Assembly: GCF_015477605.1 (NCBI RefSeq) | Contig: NZ_JADLQX010000007.1 | Span: 1 to 64,000 of the forward strand | DNA length: 64,000 nucleotides | Direction: 5' to 3' | From: Nocardia amamiensis | Lineage (GTDB): Bacteria; Actinomycetota; Actinomycetes; Mycobacteriales; Mycobacteriaceae | Shown: piece by piece, positions 17,360-26,699 of the stretch | Position numbering within the stretch: position 1 is the stretch's first letter | Layout of the letters: every line of letters begins with the position of its first letter | Position numbers and translations under genes: made by a program | Notes under the pieces: model-generated | What the model was told of the DNA's origin: nothing | What the model saw: only the letters and a program-made list of their open reading frames with translations | The model's database searches: none

Positions 17360-19270
17360 GTGAGCGAATTCGACGACCGGCGCGACGACCCGACGGTTCT
17401 CGGGCGGCCCGCTGCGCCCCGGACTCCCCGGCAACAGCCGTTCGGCGCACCGCATTTCGACCCTCACCCCGCGCATGACGATCCCGATGCCGCGCGGCGT
17501 CCGGCCTCCGGAGCGCATCCGGTCGCACCATCCGAAGGACCGCAACCGTTTTCGCAATGGCAGCCGACCGGCAGCCGGCCACCTGGAGTGAACGAACCCG
17601 CGCGCCCTGTCACTCCATGGCGGCGTGACGCGAATGAACAAGGTTCCGCCCATGATTCGGAGCAGTGGCGGCCGAGCACGGGCGGATTCCAGCAGGCGGG
17701 GTATCCCCCGGCGTCGCGGTGGCCCGGTTCGCACGCGACGGGTGACGGACCCGCACCGTCCTTTCCCTGGCAGCCAGCCGGTTACCACGGAGCCGCGGGG
17801 AACGCGGGACAATCGCCGGACGCACAGCAACTAGGTCACCCGAATCAAACCGGGTCCGGATCGACGGCGCAGAGCGATCCCACTATGCAATGGCAGCCAG
17901 GTACCTCCGGTGACGGAAGCGAGCGCCGACAATCTGGCGCGGGGCAGCCGAATCCCCAGCCCGACCCGGCCATGCAGTGGCAGCCGCACGGGCAACCCGC
18001 GCCGCGCCTGCCTGACCCGAGTTCGCAATGGCCGCCGCATGGACAACCCGCGCTGCCGGAGTGGTCTGCAGCTCAGGGCGCTCCCGTCATGCCACCGAAT
18101 AGTGCTTCGGCACCGAGCACGGCCGATCCCACGATGATCGCCCGGCTGGGTGACGGCCGCCCGCACCCGGAGCCGGATTCGACCGGCCGCAACGATCCGA
18201 CGATGCTTGCGCGCTCCCTCGGCGAGGACGCGTCGTCCGGGCAGTGGCCGCCGCAGGCGGATCCGACCATGCTGGCTCGCCCAGTGGGCGCGTTCGACCA
18301 ACCCGCGCCCTTCGGCAGCCCGAACTCGGGTCCCGAGCCGGAAGGGGGTGGCGCGGTCGTGCTCCGGCACCCGACCGCCGATCGGTTCGCGCAGCAGAAC
18401 TACCAATGGCGACCGGCAGACGGGCCGGGAGCCCACGGCACTCCCCCGCGCGAGCAGTACCAGCCCAGCTACGGCCCGTACGGCGGGTCCGGTGGACCGC
18501 CGCCCTACCACCGCCCGCGCGGGAGCGGCCGAGGTAAGACGCTGCTGCTGGCCGGGTTGGTCGTGCTGCTCGTAGCCGGTATCGCGGTGGGCGCCGTGGC
18601 GCTGACCAAGCGGGAATCGAGCGATTCCGCCCAGGACGACTCCCCCGCGCTGGTGAGCGCGCTCACCTCGACGGGATCGCCCGCACCGGCCACCAAGAGC
18701 GCGCCGCCGACGACCACTGCGGGCCCGGCGAACGGCAAGACCCCGCTCATCCCCGGCTTCCAGGTGGTCCCGGCGCCCAGCAACGGCGCCGCCTACGACG
18801 TGCCCGCCGGGTGGACCATCGCTCCGCAGGAAACCATCGGCGGCTTCGGCCACCCACCCGACACCGTCGCGGGCAAGGGTTATGCCAGCGAGGGCAAGGG
18901 CTATTGCCCTGGCTCGACCCGCACGGTCGCCTTCCTCACCGGCTCGGACACCACCGATCCGGCCCGCGCGGCAATCGAACTGGGCACCAAGACCGCCGCA
19001 CTCGCATACCAGGGCACCCCGGGCGGCACACCCGGCGCGCCCGTGCCACTGGCGTCGCTGGACGGATCCCAGCACGGTGTGTTCGTGGAGACCACCGGCA
19101 CCGTCACCGAGGCCAAGCCGGGCTGCGCGACGGCGTACTCCATCTACACCGCCGCTTACCCCACCGACAGCGGAACCTTCGTCATGGTGATCGCCGCCGA
19201 CACCGGCGTTCCGCGCGCTCTCGACGCCGAAACCGCCAAGCGCATCTGCACCAGCATCCGCCCCCTATAA
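17360..19270 (+). CDS. Pro/Gln-rich single-pass membrane protein with repeated DPTM motifs
   Basis: A 636-residue protein. Residues 1-390 are Pro-, Gln- and Trp-rich and contain repeated DPTM/DPTV motifs (about 10-13, 173-176, 256-259, 279-282, 301-304, with a DPAM at 202-205), often followed by LARP or QWQP. One transmembrane helix (394-415) follows, then an outside domain of about 200 residues with three cysteines (516, 589, 630) and VPAGWTIAPQETIGG. The acidic threonine motifs look like possible Ser/Thr kinase targets for FHA-type readers; this is an inference. The outer domain resembles lineage-specific Nocardia domains of unknown function. The GTG start is phased with the upstream repeats. 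Confidence 0.75.
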   Translation: MSEFDDRRDDPTVLGRPAAPRTPRQQPFGAPHFDPHPAHDDPDAARRPASGAHPVAPSEGPQPFSQWQPTGSRPPGVNEPARPVTPWRRDANEQGSAHDSEQWRPSTGGFQQAGYPPASRWPGSHATGDGPAPSFPWQPAGYHGAAGNAGQSPDAQQLGHPNQTGSGSTAQSDPTMQWQPGTSGDGSERRQSGAGQPNPQPDPAMQWQPHGQPAPRLPDPSSQWPPHGQPALPEWSAAQGAPVMPPNSASAPSTADPTMIARLGDGRPHPEPDSTGRNDPTMLARSLGEDASSGQWPPQADPTMLARPVGAFDQPAPFGSPNSGPEPEGGGAVVLRHPTADRFAQQNYQWRPADGPGAHGTPPREQYQPSYGPYGGSGGPPPYHRPRGSGRGKTLLLAGLVVLLVAGIAVGAVALTKRESSDSAQDDSPALVSALTSTGSPAPATKSAPPTTTAGPANGKTPLIPGFQVVPAPSNGAAYDVPAGWTIAPQETIGGFGHPPDTVAGKGYASEGKGYCPGSTRTVAFLTGSDTTDPARAAIELGTKTAALAYQGTPGGTPGAPVPLASLDGSQHGVFVETTGTVTEAKPGCATAYSIYTAAYPTDSGTFVMVIAADTGVPRALDAETAKRICTSIRPL

Positions 19271-19336
19271 GGCTGACTGACCTGCCGGTTTAACGTCTCA
19301 CCCCCCGCTGTTGTAAGCTACTCCAGGTTCGCTTCA

Positions 19337-19411
<75 letters not shown>

Positions 19412-19432
19412 TCGTGTGGTTGAGACACGACA

Positions 19433-19470
19433 CGGCTCCCAGCCTCCACCGGCTGGGAGCCGTTCTGTTT
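19433..19470 (+). terminator. Terminator after tRNA-Pro
   Basis: CGGCTCCCAGCC pairs with GGCTGGGAGCCG around a 6 nt loop, followed by TTCTGTTT, 22 bases past the tRNA. Confidence 0.85.
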
Positions 19471-19550
19471 CCTTGGACCCGCTCGTCGGCACATCCGAGG
19501 TCGGCTGTGCCTTACGATGGCAGCGCCTACCCACTGAAGGACGGATCACC

Positions 19551-20189
19551 GTGTCGGATGCGTTCGACTGGTCTCCACTCAAGACCTATACCTTCCCCAT
19601 CGACATGGACACCTATCTGTCCATGCCTGAGGACGTGTCCCGCGCCATAGAGGTCAAGGACGGGATGATCGTCTTTTGCGAGTCCGCCTCCCCCAATCAC
19701 AATGCGATCGCGTACAACATCGAGCGGGCGCTGCGAGATGCCAACGAAAAACGGTCATCGGCAGAACCGTGCCTGCGGGTCAACCACGACGTCGACATGC
19801 TCGTCTCGGAGGTTCCGTACCATTTCAAGCGGCCTGACGTCATCGTCTACCACTGCATCAACGAATCCCGCGGGCGCTGGAAACGAAAGCCGACCATCGC
19901 CGATACCCTCCTGGTCGTCGAGGTGGTCTCGCCCACCACCGTTACGGCGGACATGATCGACAAGCGGGCAGAATATGCGCGCTTCGGTATTCAGCACTAC
20001 TGGATCGTCCGCATGGCCAATGACGATGGCCCCGCGATCTCGGTCGAGATGCTGACCCTGAACTCCGATGGAAAGTACTTCTCCGACGGCCATCGAACCC
20101 GTACGAAACCGTTCGCCGCTGCCATCGAAACGTTGAGCCCATTGGATGTGCGGATCACTTGGGAAGACCTCAACGTCGGCGTCGACTGA
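19551..20189 (+). CDS. Uma2 family (DUF820) putative restriction-like endonuclease
   Basis: A 212-residue protein of the Uma2 family, with a PD-(D/E)XK nuclease fold. Visible motifs are KRPDVIVYHC (the Asp), LLVVEVVSPTTVTADMIDK (the Glu) and KRAEYARFGIQHYWIV (the Lys and family tail). The GTG at 19551 has GAAGGA eight bases before it. Uma2 proteins are expanded in actinobacteria and cyanobacteria, often near mobile elements; a biological role is not established. It lies between tRNA-Pro and a degenerate tRNA-Pro fragment, as expected for a small inserted cassette. Confidence 0.85.
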   Translation: MSDAFDWSPLKTYTFPIDMDTYLSMPEDVSRAIEVKDGMIVFCESASPNHNAIAYNIERALRDANEKRSSAEPCLRVNHDVDMLVSEVPYHFKRPDVIVYHCINESRGRWKRKPTIADTLLVVEVVSPTTVTADMIDKRAEYARFGIQHYWIVRMANDDGPAISVEMLTLNSDGKYFSDGHRTRTKPFAAAIETLSPLDVRITWEDLNVGVD

Positions 20190-20199
20190 TCCTGCCGTC

Positions 20200-20242
20200 A
20201 GCGCACTTGCTCGGGACGAATAGATCGCGGCTTCGACAGTCC
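20200..20242 (+). repeat. Degenerate tRNA-Pro fragment (possible old attachment site)
   Basis: This stretch aligns with 19358-19400 of tRNA-Pro: it shares AGCGC, CTT, TCGGGACGAA, AG, TCGC and TTC in the same order, about four identities in five. It begins 11 bases after the Uma2 stop. A partial duplication of a tRNA 3' half beyond an inserted gene is the usual trace of site-specific integration. No integrase is present and the copy has decayed. Confidence 0.55.
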
Positions 20243-20337
20243 CGGCGCCGGAGGCGAGTGGCGGTTACTCGGCGGCATCCCAATCCGCTTGCCCACCAGC
20301 ACATTCGGGAAATGCGCGGCCCAGTACGTACGCTCAG

Positions 20338-20919
20338 GTGGTGCTTGCCATCTACAGTGCGGCGATCGCGGTTGTCACCGGTGCGACCTCGGCCTGGATC
20401 GGCTACTACTTCAATGTCCGCAAGGACCGCTTGCAATGGAACCGGAATCATGCGACTCGCTGGGACAGTGCGCGGCATGAGGCCTACGTAGCGTTCGCGG
20501 CCGCGATCAAACGGGAGATCCGGCTGCATGTAAAGATGGCTGCCACAAAGCATCCCGACCTTTGGCCCGGGCATGAAACGTTGCCGGTGGAGGAAGGCTG
20601 GCCACTGCTGGCGGCGGCCGAGGACACGCGTGCCGACCTCCTGGAGTCGATACTGCTGCTCGCTGACGGGCCCACCGTCGAGGCGGCACGCGACTGGCAG
20701 CAAAAGGTCTGGGAATTGCGCGTACTCCACAACGATGACGCGGCTTCCGCCGAGACCATACGTCAAGCGCTGGCCCGAGCATCGGACGCCAGGGACCGTT
20801 TCTACGCCTGCGCGCGACCCGACCTGGGCATTCATACCGCACTTCCCGCTCCCCAGCCACTGCGGGCACTCGGCACCGCCGACGAATCCGACACGATGAT
20901 GATCGATAGTCCTTCGTAA
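20338..20919 (+). CDS. Hypothetical protein with N-terminal membrane helix
   Basis: A 193-residue protein I do not recognise. Residues 1-23 (VLAIYSAAIAVVTGATSAWIG) form a membrane segment, followed by YYFNVRKDRLQWNRNHATRW and an alpha-helical cytoplasmic domain with EAARDWQQKVWEL and IRQALARASDARDRFYACAR. This plan (short outside end, one helix, a coiled soluble domain) is common among uncharacterised actinobacterial proteins in accessory regions. Two GTG codons at 20338 and 20341 are possible starts. Confidence 0.6.
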   Translation: MVLAIYSAAIAVVTGATSAWIGYYFNVRKDRLQWNRNHATRWDSARHEAYVAFAAAIKREIRLHVKMAATKHPDLWPGHETLPVEEGWPLLAAAEDTRADLLESILLLADGPTVEAARDWQQKVWELRVLHNDDAASAETIRQALARASDARDRFYACARPDLGIHTALPAPQPLRALGTADESDTMMIDSPS

Positions 20920-20991
20920 GGCGTCGTCAGATGATCTGCGGGAATTACCATCGCTGAATCAGTACTCCAGCGATCGACGGAAGGTCGGCAA

Positions 20992-21720
20992 ATGAGCGAG
21001 CCGGTCGATAGTGCGCCCGCAGACAAACCGCTAGCCGGGAAAACCGCGCTGGTCACGGAGGCCCACACCGGAATAGGTAAGAAAATCGCGAAAACGCTTG
21101 CGGCTCAAGGGGCTCAGGTAGTGGTCCACAATCCGCATATACCGGAGTGGGCGGCGGACGTGGTCAAGGAGATCACCTCCGCCGGTGGTGCGGCGCTCGC
21201 GTTGGCGGCGGACGTCGCCGACCGCGCCGAGTATCAGGAGTTGGTGGAGGTGGTGCTCGAGGACTGCGGCAGGTGGGACCTGCTGGTCCACACCGCGGCG
21301 GTGCCGGAGGCCGTGCCGTTCACGCAGGTCAGCGCGGACGCGTTCGACACAGGATTCGCCGCGACGGTGCGGGGCGTGTTCCACGGGATGCAGCTGGCCG
21401 CGCAGCACCTCGCCGAGGGTGGCCGGATCGTCACCGTCTGCGACTCCCCGAACCCGGGCGGCGCGGTCTACGACGCGACCCGGGGCGCGGTCGAGCAACT
21501 CGGCCAGGCCGTGGCACCGGACTTCGTACCGCGGCGGATCACCGTCAACACGATCAGTCATGGCGTCGGCACCACCGACAATGCGGAGCTCGAGACCGCC
21601 ATCGCCGCCATGAATCCGGCCGAGCCCGCCGCCGTCGTGGCTTACCTGGCCGGCGAAGCGGCGAGCACGGTGACGGCGCAGGCCATCCGGCTGGGCGGGG
21701 CCGCCCAGGCGCCGCGGTAG
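20992..21720 (+). CDS. Short-chain dehydrogenase/reductase family protein with altered active site
   Basis: A 242-residue Rossmann-fold protein. The nucleotide-binding loop reads ALVTEAHTGIGKKIAKTLA, and HTAAVPEAVPF stands for the usual NNAG segment. The catalytic YxxxK is YDATR, so the lysine is arginine, and the upstream Ser lies in VCDSPNPGGAV. The C-terminus (YLAGEAASTVTAQAIRLGGA) is typical SDR. It may be an inactive or unusual reductase. AAGGTCGG precedes the ATG. Confidence 0.75.
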   Translation: MSEPVDSAPADKPLAGKTALVTEAHTGIGKKIAKTLAAQGAQVVVHNPHIPEWAADVVKEITSAGGAALALAADVADRAEYQELVEVVLEDCGRWDLLVHTAAVPEAVPFTQVSADAFDTGFAATVRGVFHGMQLAAQHLAEGGRIVTVCDSPNPGGAVYDATRGAVEQLGQAVAPDFVPRRITVNTISHGVGTTDNAELETAIAAMNPAEPAAVVAYLAGEAASTVTAQAIRLGGAAQAPR

Positions 21721-21728
21721 ACGGCCGA

Positions 21729-22187
21729 TTACGCGACGACGTTCCCACCGAAGGCACTGAAACCGCGCCCCTTCGCCTGGCAGGTGAAGCTCCCGTGGAA
21801 TCCCACCGCACACGTCGAGCCCGCGTGCTCGATGATCGGCCCCCACTGGCCCGAGCCGGTCTTCACGTCGTAGATGCTGGGGTTGCCGCCCGGCAGTGTG
21901 TACGGCGTGCCGGGGTCGAAGGTGGGATGCGCGGGCAGCCAGGGCTGGTCGATCACCATTTCGCTGACTTTCACCGGCATCGGAAGGTAGGTGTCGCCCA
22001 CGCGGTAGCTCAGGAACAGCGGGTAGCCGAAATCGCATCCCACGGACCCGTCTCCGAAGATCGCGCAGTTCGTGCTGCCCGCCGCGAAATAGACCGTGCC
22101 CGCGTCGGCCTGGGCGTTCCCGGCCGCGATGAGCGGCGCGACGGCCGCGGCGGCGAGTGCTCCGGCGAACTTCGTGCTGCGCTTCAT
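21729..22187 (-). CDS. Small secreted protein of unknown function
   Basis: A 152-residue exported protein. The signal peptide is MKRSTKFAGALAAAAVAPLI followed by AAGNAQA, with likely cleavage before DAGTVYF. The mature part has four cysteines in two pairs (TNCAIFGDGSVGCDF and STCAVGFHGSFTCQA), so two disulfides are likely, and each pair is followed by aromatic residues. This resembles small secreted Nocardia/Mycobacterium proteins with no known role. AAGGAGAG lies just before the ATG. It is convergent with the SDR gene, with an 8 bp gap. Confidence 0.75.
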   Translation of the reverse strand: MKRSTKFAGALAAAAVAPLIAAGNAQADAGTVYFAAGSTNCAIFGDGSVGCDFGYPLFLSYRVGDTYLPMPVKVSEMVIDQPWLPAHPTFDPGTPYTLPGGNPSIYDVKTGSGQWGPIIEHAGSTCAVGFHGSFTCQAKGRGFSAFGGNVVA

Positions 22188-22367
22188 GCCTTCTCTCCTT
22201 GGTGAATTCGCTGACCGACCCGATAACTCTGTCGGTCCGGCGCCGGATTCCGTTTCGCGCCATCGGCCCCCCGGCACAGCGCCGCGACAGGCGCGGTGAG
22301 GAGACGCTAACGCGGCGATAACCTACGGACACGTCATCGACATCCGAGGTCAATAGCGTATACAGCC

Positions 22368-23075
22368 ATGTCGACACGGATAGCGACTCTGGCGGACGCG
22401 GCAGGCAAACCGCTGCGCGACGTGGTGTACGCGGCCTTGCGCAGCGAACTCATGAATGGGGACATCAAGTTCGGCGAACGCCTGACCGAGCCGAAACTCT
22501 CGGCGCGGTTCGGCATCTCGCGCACACCGATTCGCGAAGCCCTGACCGTCTTGTGCTCGGACGGCTTGCTGCAACGGGAAGAATACGGCTTCAGCCCGGT
22601 GCGGCCGAGCATTCCGCTGATTCGTGACCTGTATGAGCTGCGAATCACCCTGGAACTGGGCGGTTTACAGCGCGCCATGACCAACCCGGCGGTCAGCCAC
22701 GACCGGGAACTGCTGGAATCCGAACGCGCCGCGTGGCTGGAACTGCGCGCCGATCCTCCGGAACAAGAACCGGGTTTCGTGGTGCGCGACGAGGAATTCC
22801 ACGTCACGCTGCTCACGGCCGCGGGCAACACCGAGATGGTGCGTGCCCTGAAAGCGGTGAACTCGCGCATCCGCCATGTTCGGATGTACGACTTCATGGT
22901 CAACAACCGGATCGAGACCACCATCGCCGAGCATCTCGGCATTCTCGAAGCGGTGCTGGCGGACGATCTCCCACTGGCCTACCGGCTGCTGCACAGGCAC
23001 ATCGGCGAGTCGCTGGACGTGGTGCTCGAACGCGTCACGCGCGCGATCGCGGCGATGTCGCTGGCCACCGATTAG
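22368..23075 (+). CDS. GntR-family regulator (FadR/FCD subgroup)
   Basis: A 235-residue regulator. The winged helix-turn-helix spans about residues 15-75 (KFGERLTEPKLSARFGISRT, PIREALTVLCSDGLL), and the C-terminal helical FCD domain carries metal/ligand-binding residues in RDEEFHVTLLTAAGN and IAEHLGILEAVLADD. FCD regulators usually bind carboxylic acids or related metabolites. It is followed after 12 bases by the urea carboxylase gene, so it most likely controls that operon and itself. Confidence 0.88.
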   Translation: MSTRIATLADAAGKPLRDVVYAALRSELMNGDIKFGERLTEPKLSARFGISRTPIREALTVLCSDGLLQREEYGFSPVRPSIPLIRDLYELRITLELGGLQRAMTNPAVSHDRELLESERAAWLELRADPPEQEPGFVVRDEEFHVTLLTAAGNTEMVRALKAVNSRIRHVRMYDFMVNNRIETTIAEHLGILEAVLADDLPLAYRLLHRHIGESLDVVLERVTRAIAAMSLATD

Positions 23076-23087
23076 CGGGGAGCAGCA

Positions 23088-26000
23088 GTGAGTCTGGAAT
23101 TCGACACCGTACTCGTCGCCAATCGCGGGGAGATCGCCTGCCGCATCATGCGCACCGCACGGACGCTCGGCTTGAAGACGGTCGCCGTGTACTCCGACGC
23201 CGACGTGGGATCCGCGCACGTCGAAATGGCGGACGTGGCCGTGCGCTTGGGGCCGAGCCCCGCGGCGGAGTCCTATCTTCGGGCCGACGCGGTGATCGAA
23301 GCGGCGCTGTCGACCGGTGCGGGCGCCATCCATCCCGGCTACGGATTTCTCTCGGAGAACGCGGATTTCGCCACCGCGGTGGATGCGGCGGGGATCGCAT
23401 TCGTCGGACCCACTCCGGAACAGCTGCGCGTCTTCGGTGACAAACACACCGCGCGGGCGAAGGCACATGTGATCGGCGTGCCGCTCATCCCGGGCAGCGG
23501 CCTGCTCGATTCGGCCGATCACGCGGTGGCGGAGGCGGAGCGGATCGGCTTCCCCGTGATGCTGAAGGCGGTCGGCGGAGGCGGCGGCATCGGCATGCAG
23601 GCATGCTTCGGCCCGGACCAGCTGCGCGCCGCCTACCGGCGTGTGCAGCGCCTCGCGGCGGCGAACTTCAGCTCGACCGGCGTCTTCCTGGAGCGTTTCG
23701 TGGCGCGGGCCAGGCACGTCGAGGTGCAGGTGTTCGGCGACGGCCACGGCCGGGTGGTCAGTCTCGGAACCCGGGACTGCTCGCTGCAACGCCGCAACCA
23801 GAAGGTGATCGAGGAGGCTCCCGCACCTGGACTCAGCGCGGAACTGTCGGAGCGCTTGCTCGCCGCTTCACGAGAACTCGCCCGATCGGTCGACTACCGG
23901 TCGGCGGGGACGGTCGAGTTCGTCTATGACGCCGACCACGACACCGCCTCCTTCCTCGAAATGAACACCCGCCTGCAGGTCGAGCATCCGGTCACCGAAG
24001 CGGTCACCGGAGTCGACCTGGTGGAATGGATGCTCCGGCTGGCGGGCGGCGATACCTCGATGGTGGACGAACTGCCCGAGAGCGGGCCGCCGATCACGGG
24101 CCATGCCGTGGAGGCTCGCGTCTACGCGGAGGACCCCGGGCACGATTACCGGCCCAGCGCGGGTCTGGTGACGTCCGCGCAGTTCCCGGCCGCCGCCCGG
24201 GTCGACACCTGGGTCGAGACCGGCTCAGAGGTCAGCCCGTACTACGACCCACTGCTGGCCAAGGTGATCAGCTCCGGCGCGGACCGCGCGGACGCCTTCG
24301 CCGCGTTGCGCGCCGCGCTCGGCACGACGCGGATCTACGGCGTCCAGACGAATCTGCCGCAACTGCGTCAGGCGGCGGACGACGCCCGAGTTCAGCGCAC
24401 CGAGCACACCACGACCACGCTGGCCGAGATCCGCCCGACCGGGCATCGCATCGATGTGCTGCGCGGCGGGACGACGACCACGGTGCAGGACTATCCGGGC
24501 CGAATCGGCTTGTGGGAAGTCGGCATTCCGCCGTCCGGCCCGATGGACGACCTCTCCTTCAGCCTCGCCAACACCGCGGTCGGCAATCCGATCGGCGTCC
24601 CCGCGCTCGAATGCACGTTGCACGGGCCGCAATTGCGCTTCGCCGACACCACCATCGTGTGCGTAACCGGTGCGCCGGCCCCCGTGACTGTCGACGGCAG
24701 CCCCGTGGACATGTGGGAGCCAATCACCGTGCCCGCCGGTGCCGTGCTCGATATCGGCGCGCCCTCCGACACCGGTCTGCGCACCTATGTGGCGGTGCGC
24801 GGCGGTATCGACGCTCCGCTGTATCACGGCAGCGCCGCCACCTTCACACTCGGCGGATTCGGCGGTGTCACCGGAAAAGCGATAGCCACCGGCGACGTAC
24901 TCGGCATCGCCCGGATCACGGGCGACGCGCTCGGCGCGCCTGCCACTGTGCCGCCGGGCGAGCGGCCGGAATTCACCCACGACTGGCGGCTCGCCGTCGG
25001 CGTGGGACCGCAGACCGCGCCCGCGTACTTCACCGACGCCGACATGACCCAGTTCTGCACGCATCCGTGGCGGGTCGGCAGCCACGCGAACCGCACCGGC
25101 ATCCGCCTGGAGGGCCCGAAACCGGCCTGGTCGCGCACCGACGGCGGCGAGGCCGGGCTGCACCCGTCCAACCTGCACGACAACCCCTACAGCGTCGGCG
25201 CGCTGAACGTCTCCGGCGACACGCCGATCCTGCTCGGCCCCGACGGACCGAGTCTCGGCGGCTTCGCCTGCCCGCTGACGGTGGTGTCCGCGCATCGCTG
25301 GCGACTCGGCCAGCTCCGTCCCGGTGACACGGTGCGGTTCGTGCCGGTCGACGACGACAAAGCGGCCGAATTGCGCTCGGCCAACGGCAGCCGCGTGCCC
25401 GACCTCGTTCCCGATTCCATCGCAGCCCTTGCCGATCGCGGCATCTTGGGCGGCGTCGAGGCGTCCTCAGACCGTCCGCGCGTGCGCTACCTGCGCGGCG
25501 GGGACGACAACGTCCTGGTCGAATACGGCGAGATGGTGCTCGATCTCGGATTGCGCATGCGGGTGCACGCGCTGGCCGAAGCACTCGCGGCCGCCGGGTT
25601 ACCCGGCATTCTCGACGTCACCCCGGGCGTCCGATCGCTGCACATCCACTTCGATCCCGCGGTGCTACCGCGGTATCGGCTGCTCGGCACGCTGGCCGAG
25701 TTCGAACTCGACTCACCCGCCACCACCGAACTCGTGGTGCCGAGCCGCACTATCCGGCTACCGCTGTCGTTCGACGACCCGTCCATCGCCGAGGCGATCG
25801 ACCGCTACCGCAGCGGCGTGCGCGATACCGCGCCCTGGCTGCCGTCGAACGTCGAGTTCATTCGTCGCGTCAACGGGCTCGACAGCGTCGAGGACGTGCG
25901 CACCACCGTATTCGACGCCGAATACCTGGTGCTGGGTCTGGGTGACGTGTATCTCGGTGCGCCGCTGGCGGTTCCGCTCGATCCGCGCCACCGCCTGGTC

Positions 26001-26699
26001 ACCACGAAATACAACCCGGCCCGGACCTGGACGCCCTCCGACGCCGTCGGCATCGGCGGCAAATACCTGTGTGTCTACGGGATGGCCTCGCCGGGCGGCT
26101 ACCAGTTGATCGGCCGCACCGTGCCGATCTGGTCGAGCTACCGGCAGTCCGCGCCGTTCGAACCTGGCACGCCTTGGCTGTTCCGGTTCTTCGATCGCAT
26201 CGTCTGGGAACCGGTGAGCCCGGAGCAACTGCTCGAGTACCGGGCGGCGGCCGAAGCGGGCCGGTTCGACGCGGAAGTGAGCGACGGCGCCTTCGCCCTC
26301 GCCGACCATGTGCGAATGCTGCGTACCGAGGCCGACTCCATCGCCGAGTTCGAAGCCCGGCAGACCGCCGCGTTCGAGGCGGAGAAGGCGGCGTGGCGCG
26401 CGGCGGGCGAATTCGAGCGCACCACCGTCGCACCCGTCGCCGCACCGATCGACGATCCACTGGCCGGCCTGCCCGCGGACGCGACCGTGGTGACCGCACC
26501 GATGATCGGCAATGTCTGGCGGGTGGAAGTCGAAGCGGGACAACGACTCACGGCCGGTGCGCCGGTCGCCGTGCTGGAGGCGATGAAACTCGAATTACCG
26601 GTGCACAGCCCTGGCGACGGCACCGTGCTGAAGGTATTGACGGCCCCCGGCGCCAAGGTGGAACCGGGCACACCACTTGTAGTGATCGGAGTCGACTGA
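23088..26699 (+). CDS. uca: Urea carboxylase (biotin-dependent)
   Basis: A 1203-residue multidomain enzyme that carboxylates urea to allophanate with ATP and bicarbonate. The order is biotin carboxylase (1-450; VANRGEIACRIMRTARTLG, ATP-grasp loop KAVGGGGGIGMQ, FLEMNTRLQVEHPVTE), then the two KipA/KipI-like carboxyltransferase halves (about 460-1080), and a biotinyl domain with the acceptor Lys1167 in LEAMKLELP. The next gene is allophanate hydrolase. Some homologues prefer guanidine, but those operons carry the two carboxyguanidine deiminase genes, which are absent here, so urea is more likely. Confidence 0.92.
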   Translation: MSLEFDTVLVANRGEIACRIMRTARTLGLKTVAVYSDADVGSAHVEMADVAVRLGPSPAAESYLRADAVIEAALSTGAGAIHPGYGFLSENADFATAVDAAGIAFVGPTPEQLRVFGDKHTARAKAHVIGVPLIPGSGLLDSADHAVAEAERIGFPVMLKAVGGGGGIGMQACFGPDQLRAAYRRVQRLAAANFSSTGVFLERFVARARHVEVQVFGDGHGRVVSLGTRDCSLQRRNQKVIEEAPAPGLSAELSERLLAASRELARSVDYRSAGTVEFVYDADHDTASFLEMNTRLQVEHPVTEAVTGVDLVEWMLRLAGGDTSMVDELPESGPPITGHAVEARVYAEDPGHDYRPSAGLVTSAQFPAAARVDTWVETGSEVSPYYDPLLAKVISSGADRADAFAALRAALGTTRIYGVQTNLPQLRQAADDARVQRTEHTTTTLAEIRPTGHRIDVLRGGTTTTVQDYPGRIGLWEVGIPPSGPMDDLSFSLANTAVGNPIGVPALECTLHGPQLRFADTTIVCVTGAPAPVTVDGSPVDMWEPITVPAGAVLDIGAPSDTGLRTYVAVRGGIDAPLYHGSAATFTLGGFGGVTGKAIATGDVLGIARITGDALGAPATVPPGERPEFTHDWRLAVGVGPQTAPAYFTDADMTQFCTHPWRVGSHANRTGIRLEGPKPAWSRTDGGEAGLHPSNLHDNPYSVGALNVSGDTPILLGPDGPSLGGFACPLTVVSAHRWRLGQLRPGDTVRFVPVDDDKAAELRSANGSRVPDLVPDSIAALADRGILGGVEASSDRPRVRYLRGGDDNVLVEYGEMVLDLGLRMRVHALAEALAAAGLPGILDVTPGVRSLHIHFDPAVLPRYRLLGTLAEFELDSPATTELVVPSRTIRLPLSFDDPSIAEAIDRYRSGVRDTAPWLPSNVEFIRRVNGLDSVEDVRTTVFDAEYLVLGLGDVYLGAPLAVPLDPRHRLVTTKYNPARTWTPSDAVGIGGKYLCVYGMASPGGYQLIGRTVPIWSSYRQSAPFEPGTPWLFRFFDRIVWEPVSPEQLLEYRAAAEAGRFDAEVSDGAFALADHVRMLRTEADSIAEFEARQTAAFEAEKAAWRAAGEFERTTVAPVAAPIDDPLAGLPADATVVTAPMIGNVWRVEVEAGQRLTAGAPVAVLEAMKLELPVHSPGDGTVLKVLTAPGAKVEPGTPLVVIGVD

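Noticed and set aside
23088..26699. 5-oxoprolinase or generic acyl-CoA carboxylase
   Set aside because: The KipA/KipI-like halves alone suggest 5-oxoprolinase, but fused biotin carboxylase and biotinyl domains plus the adjacent allophanate hydrolase identify urea carboxylase.
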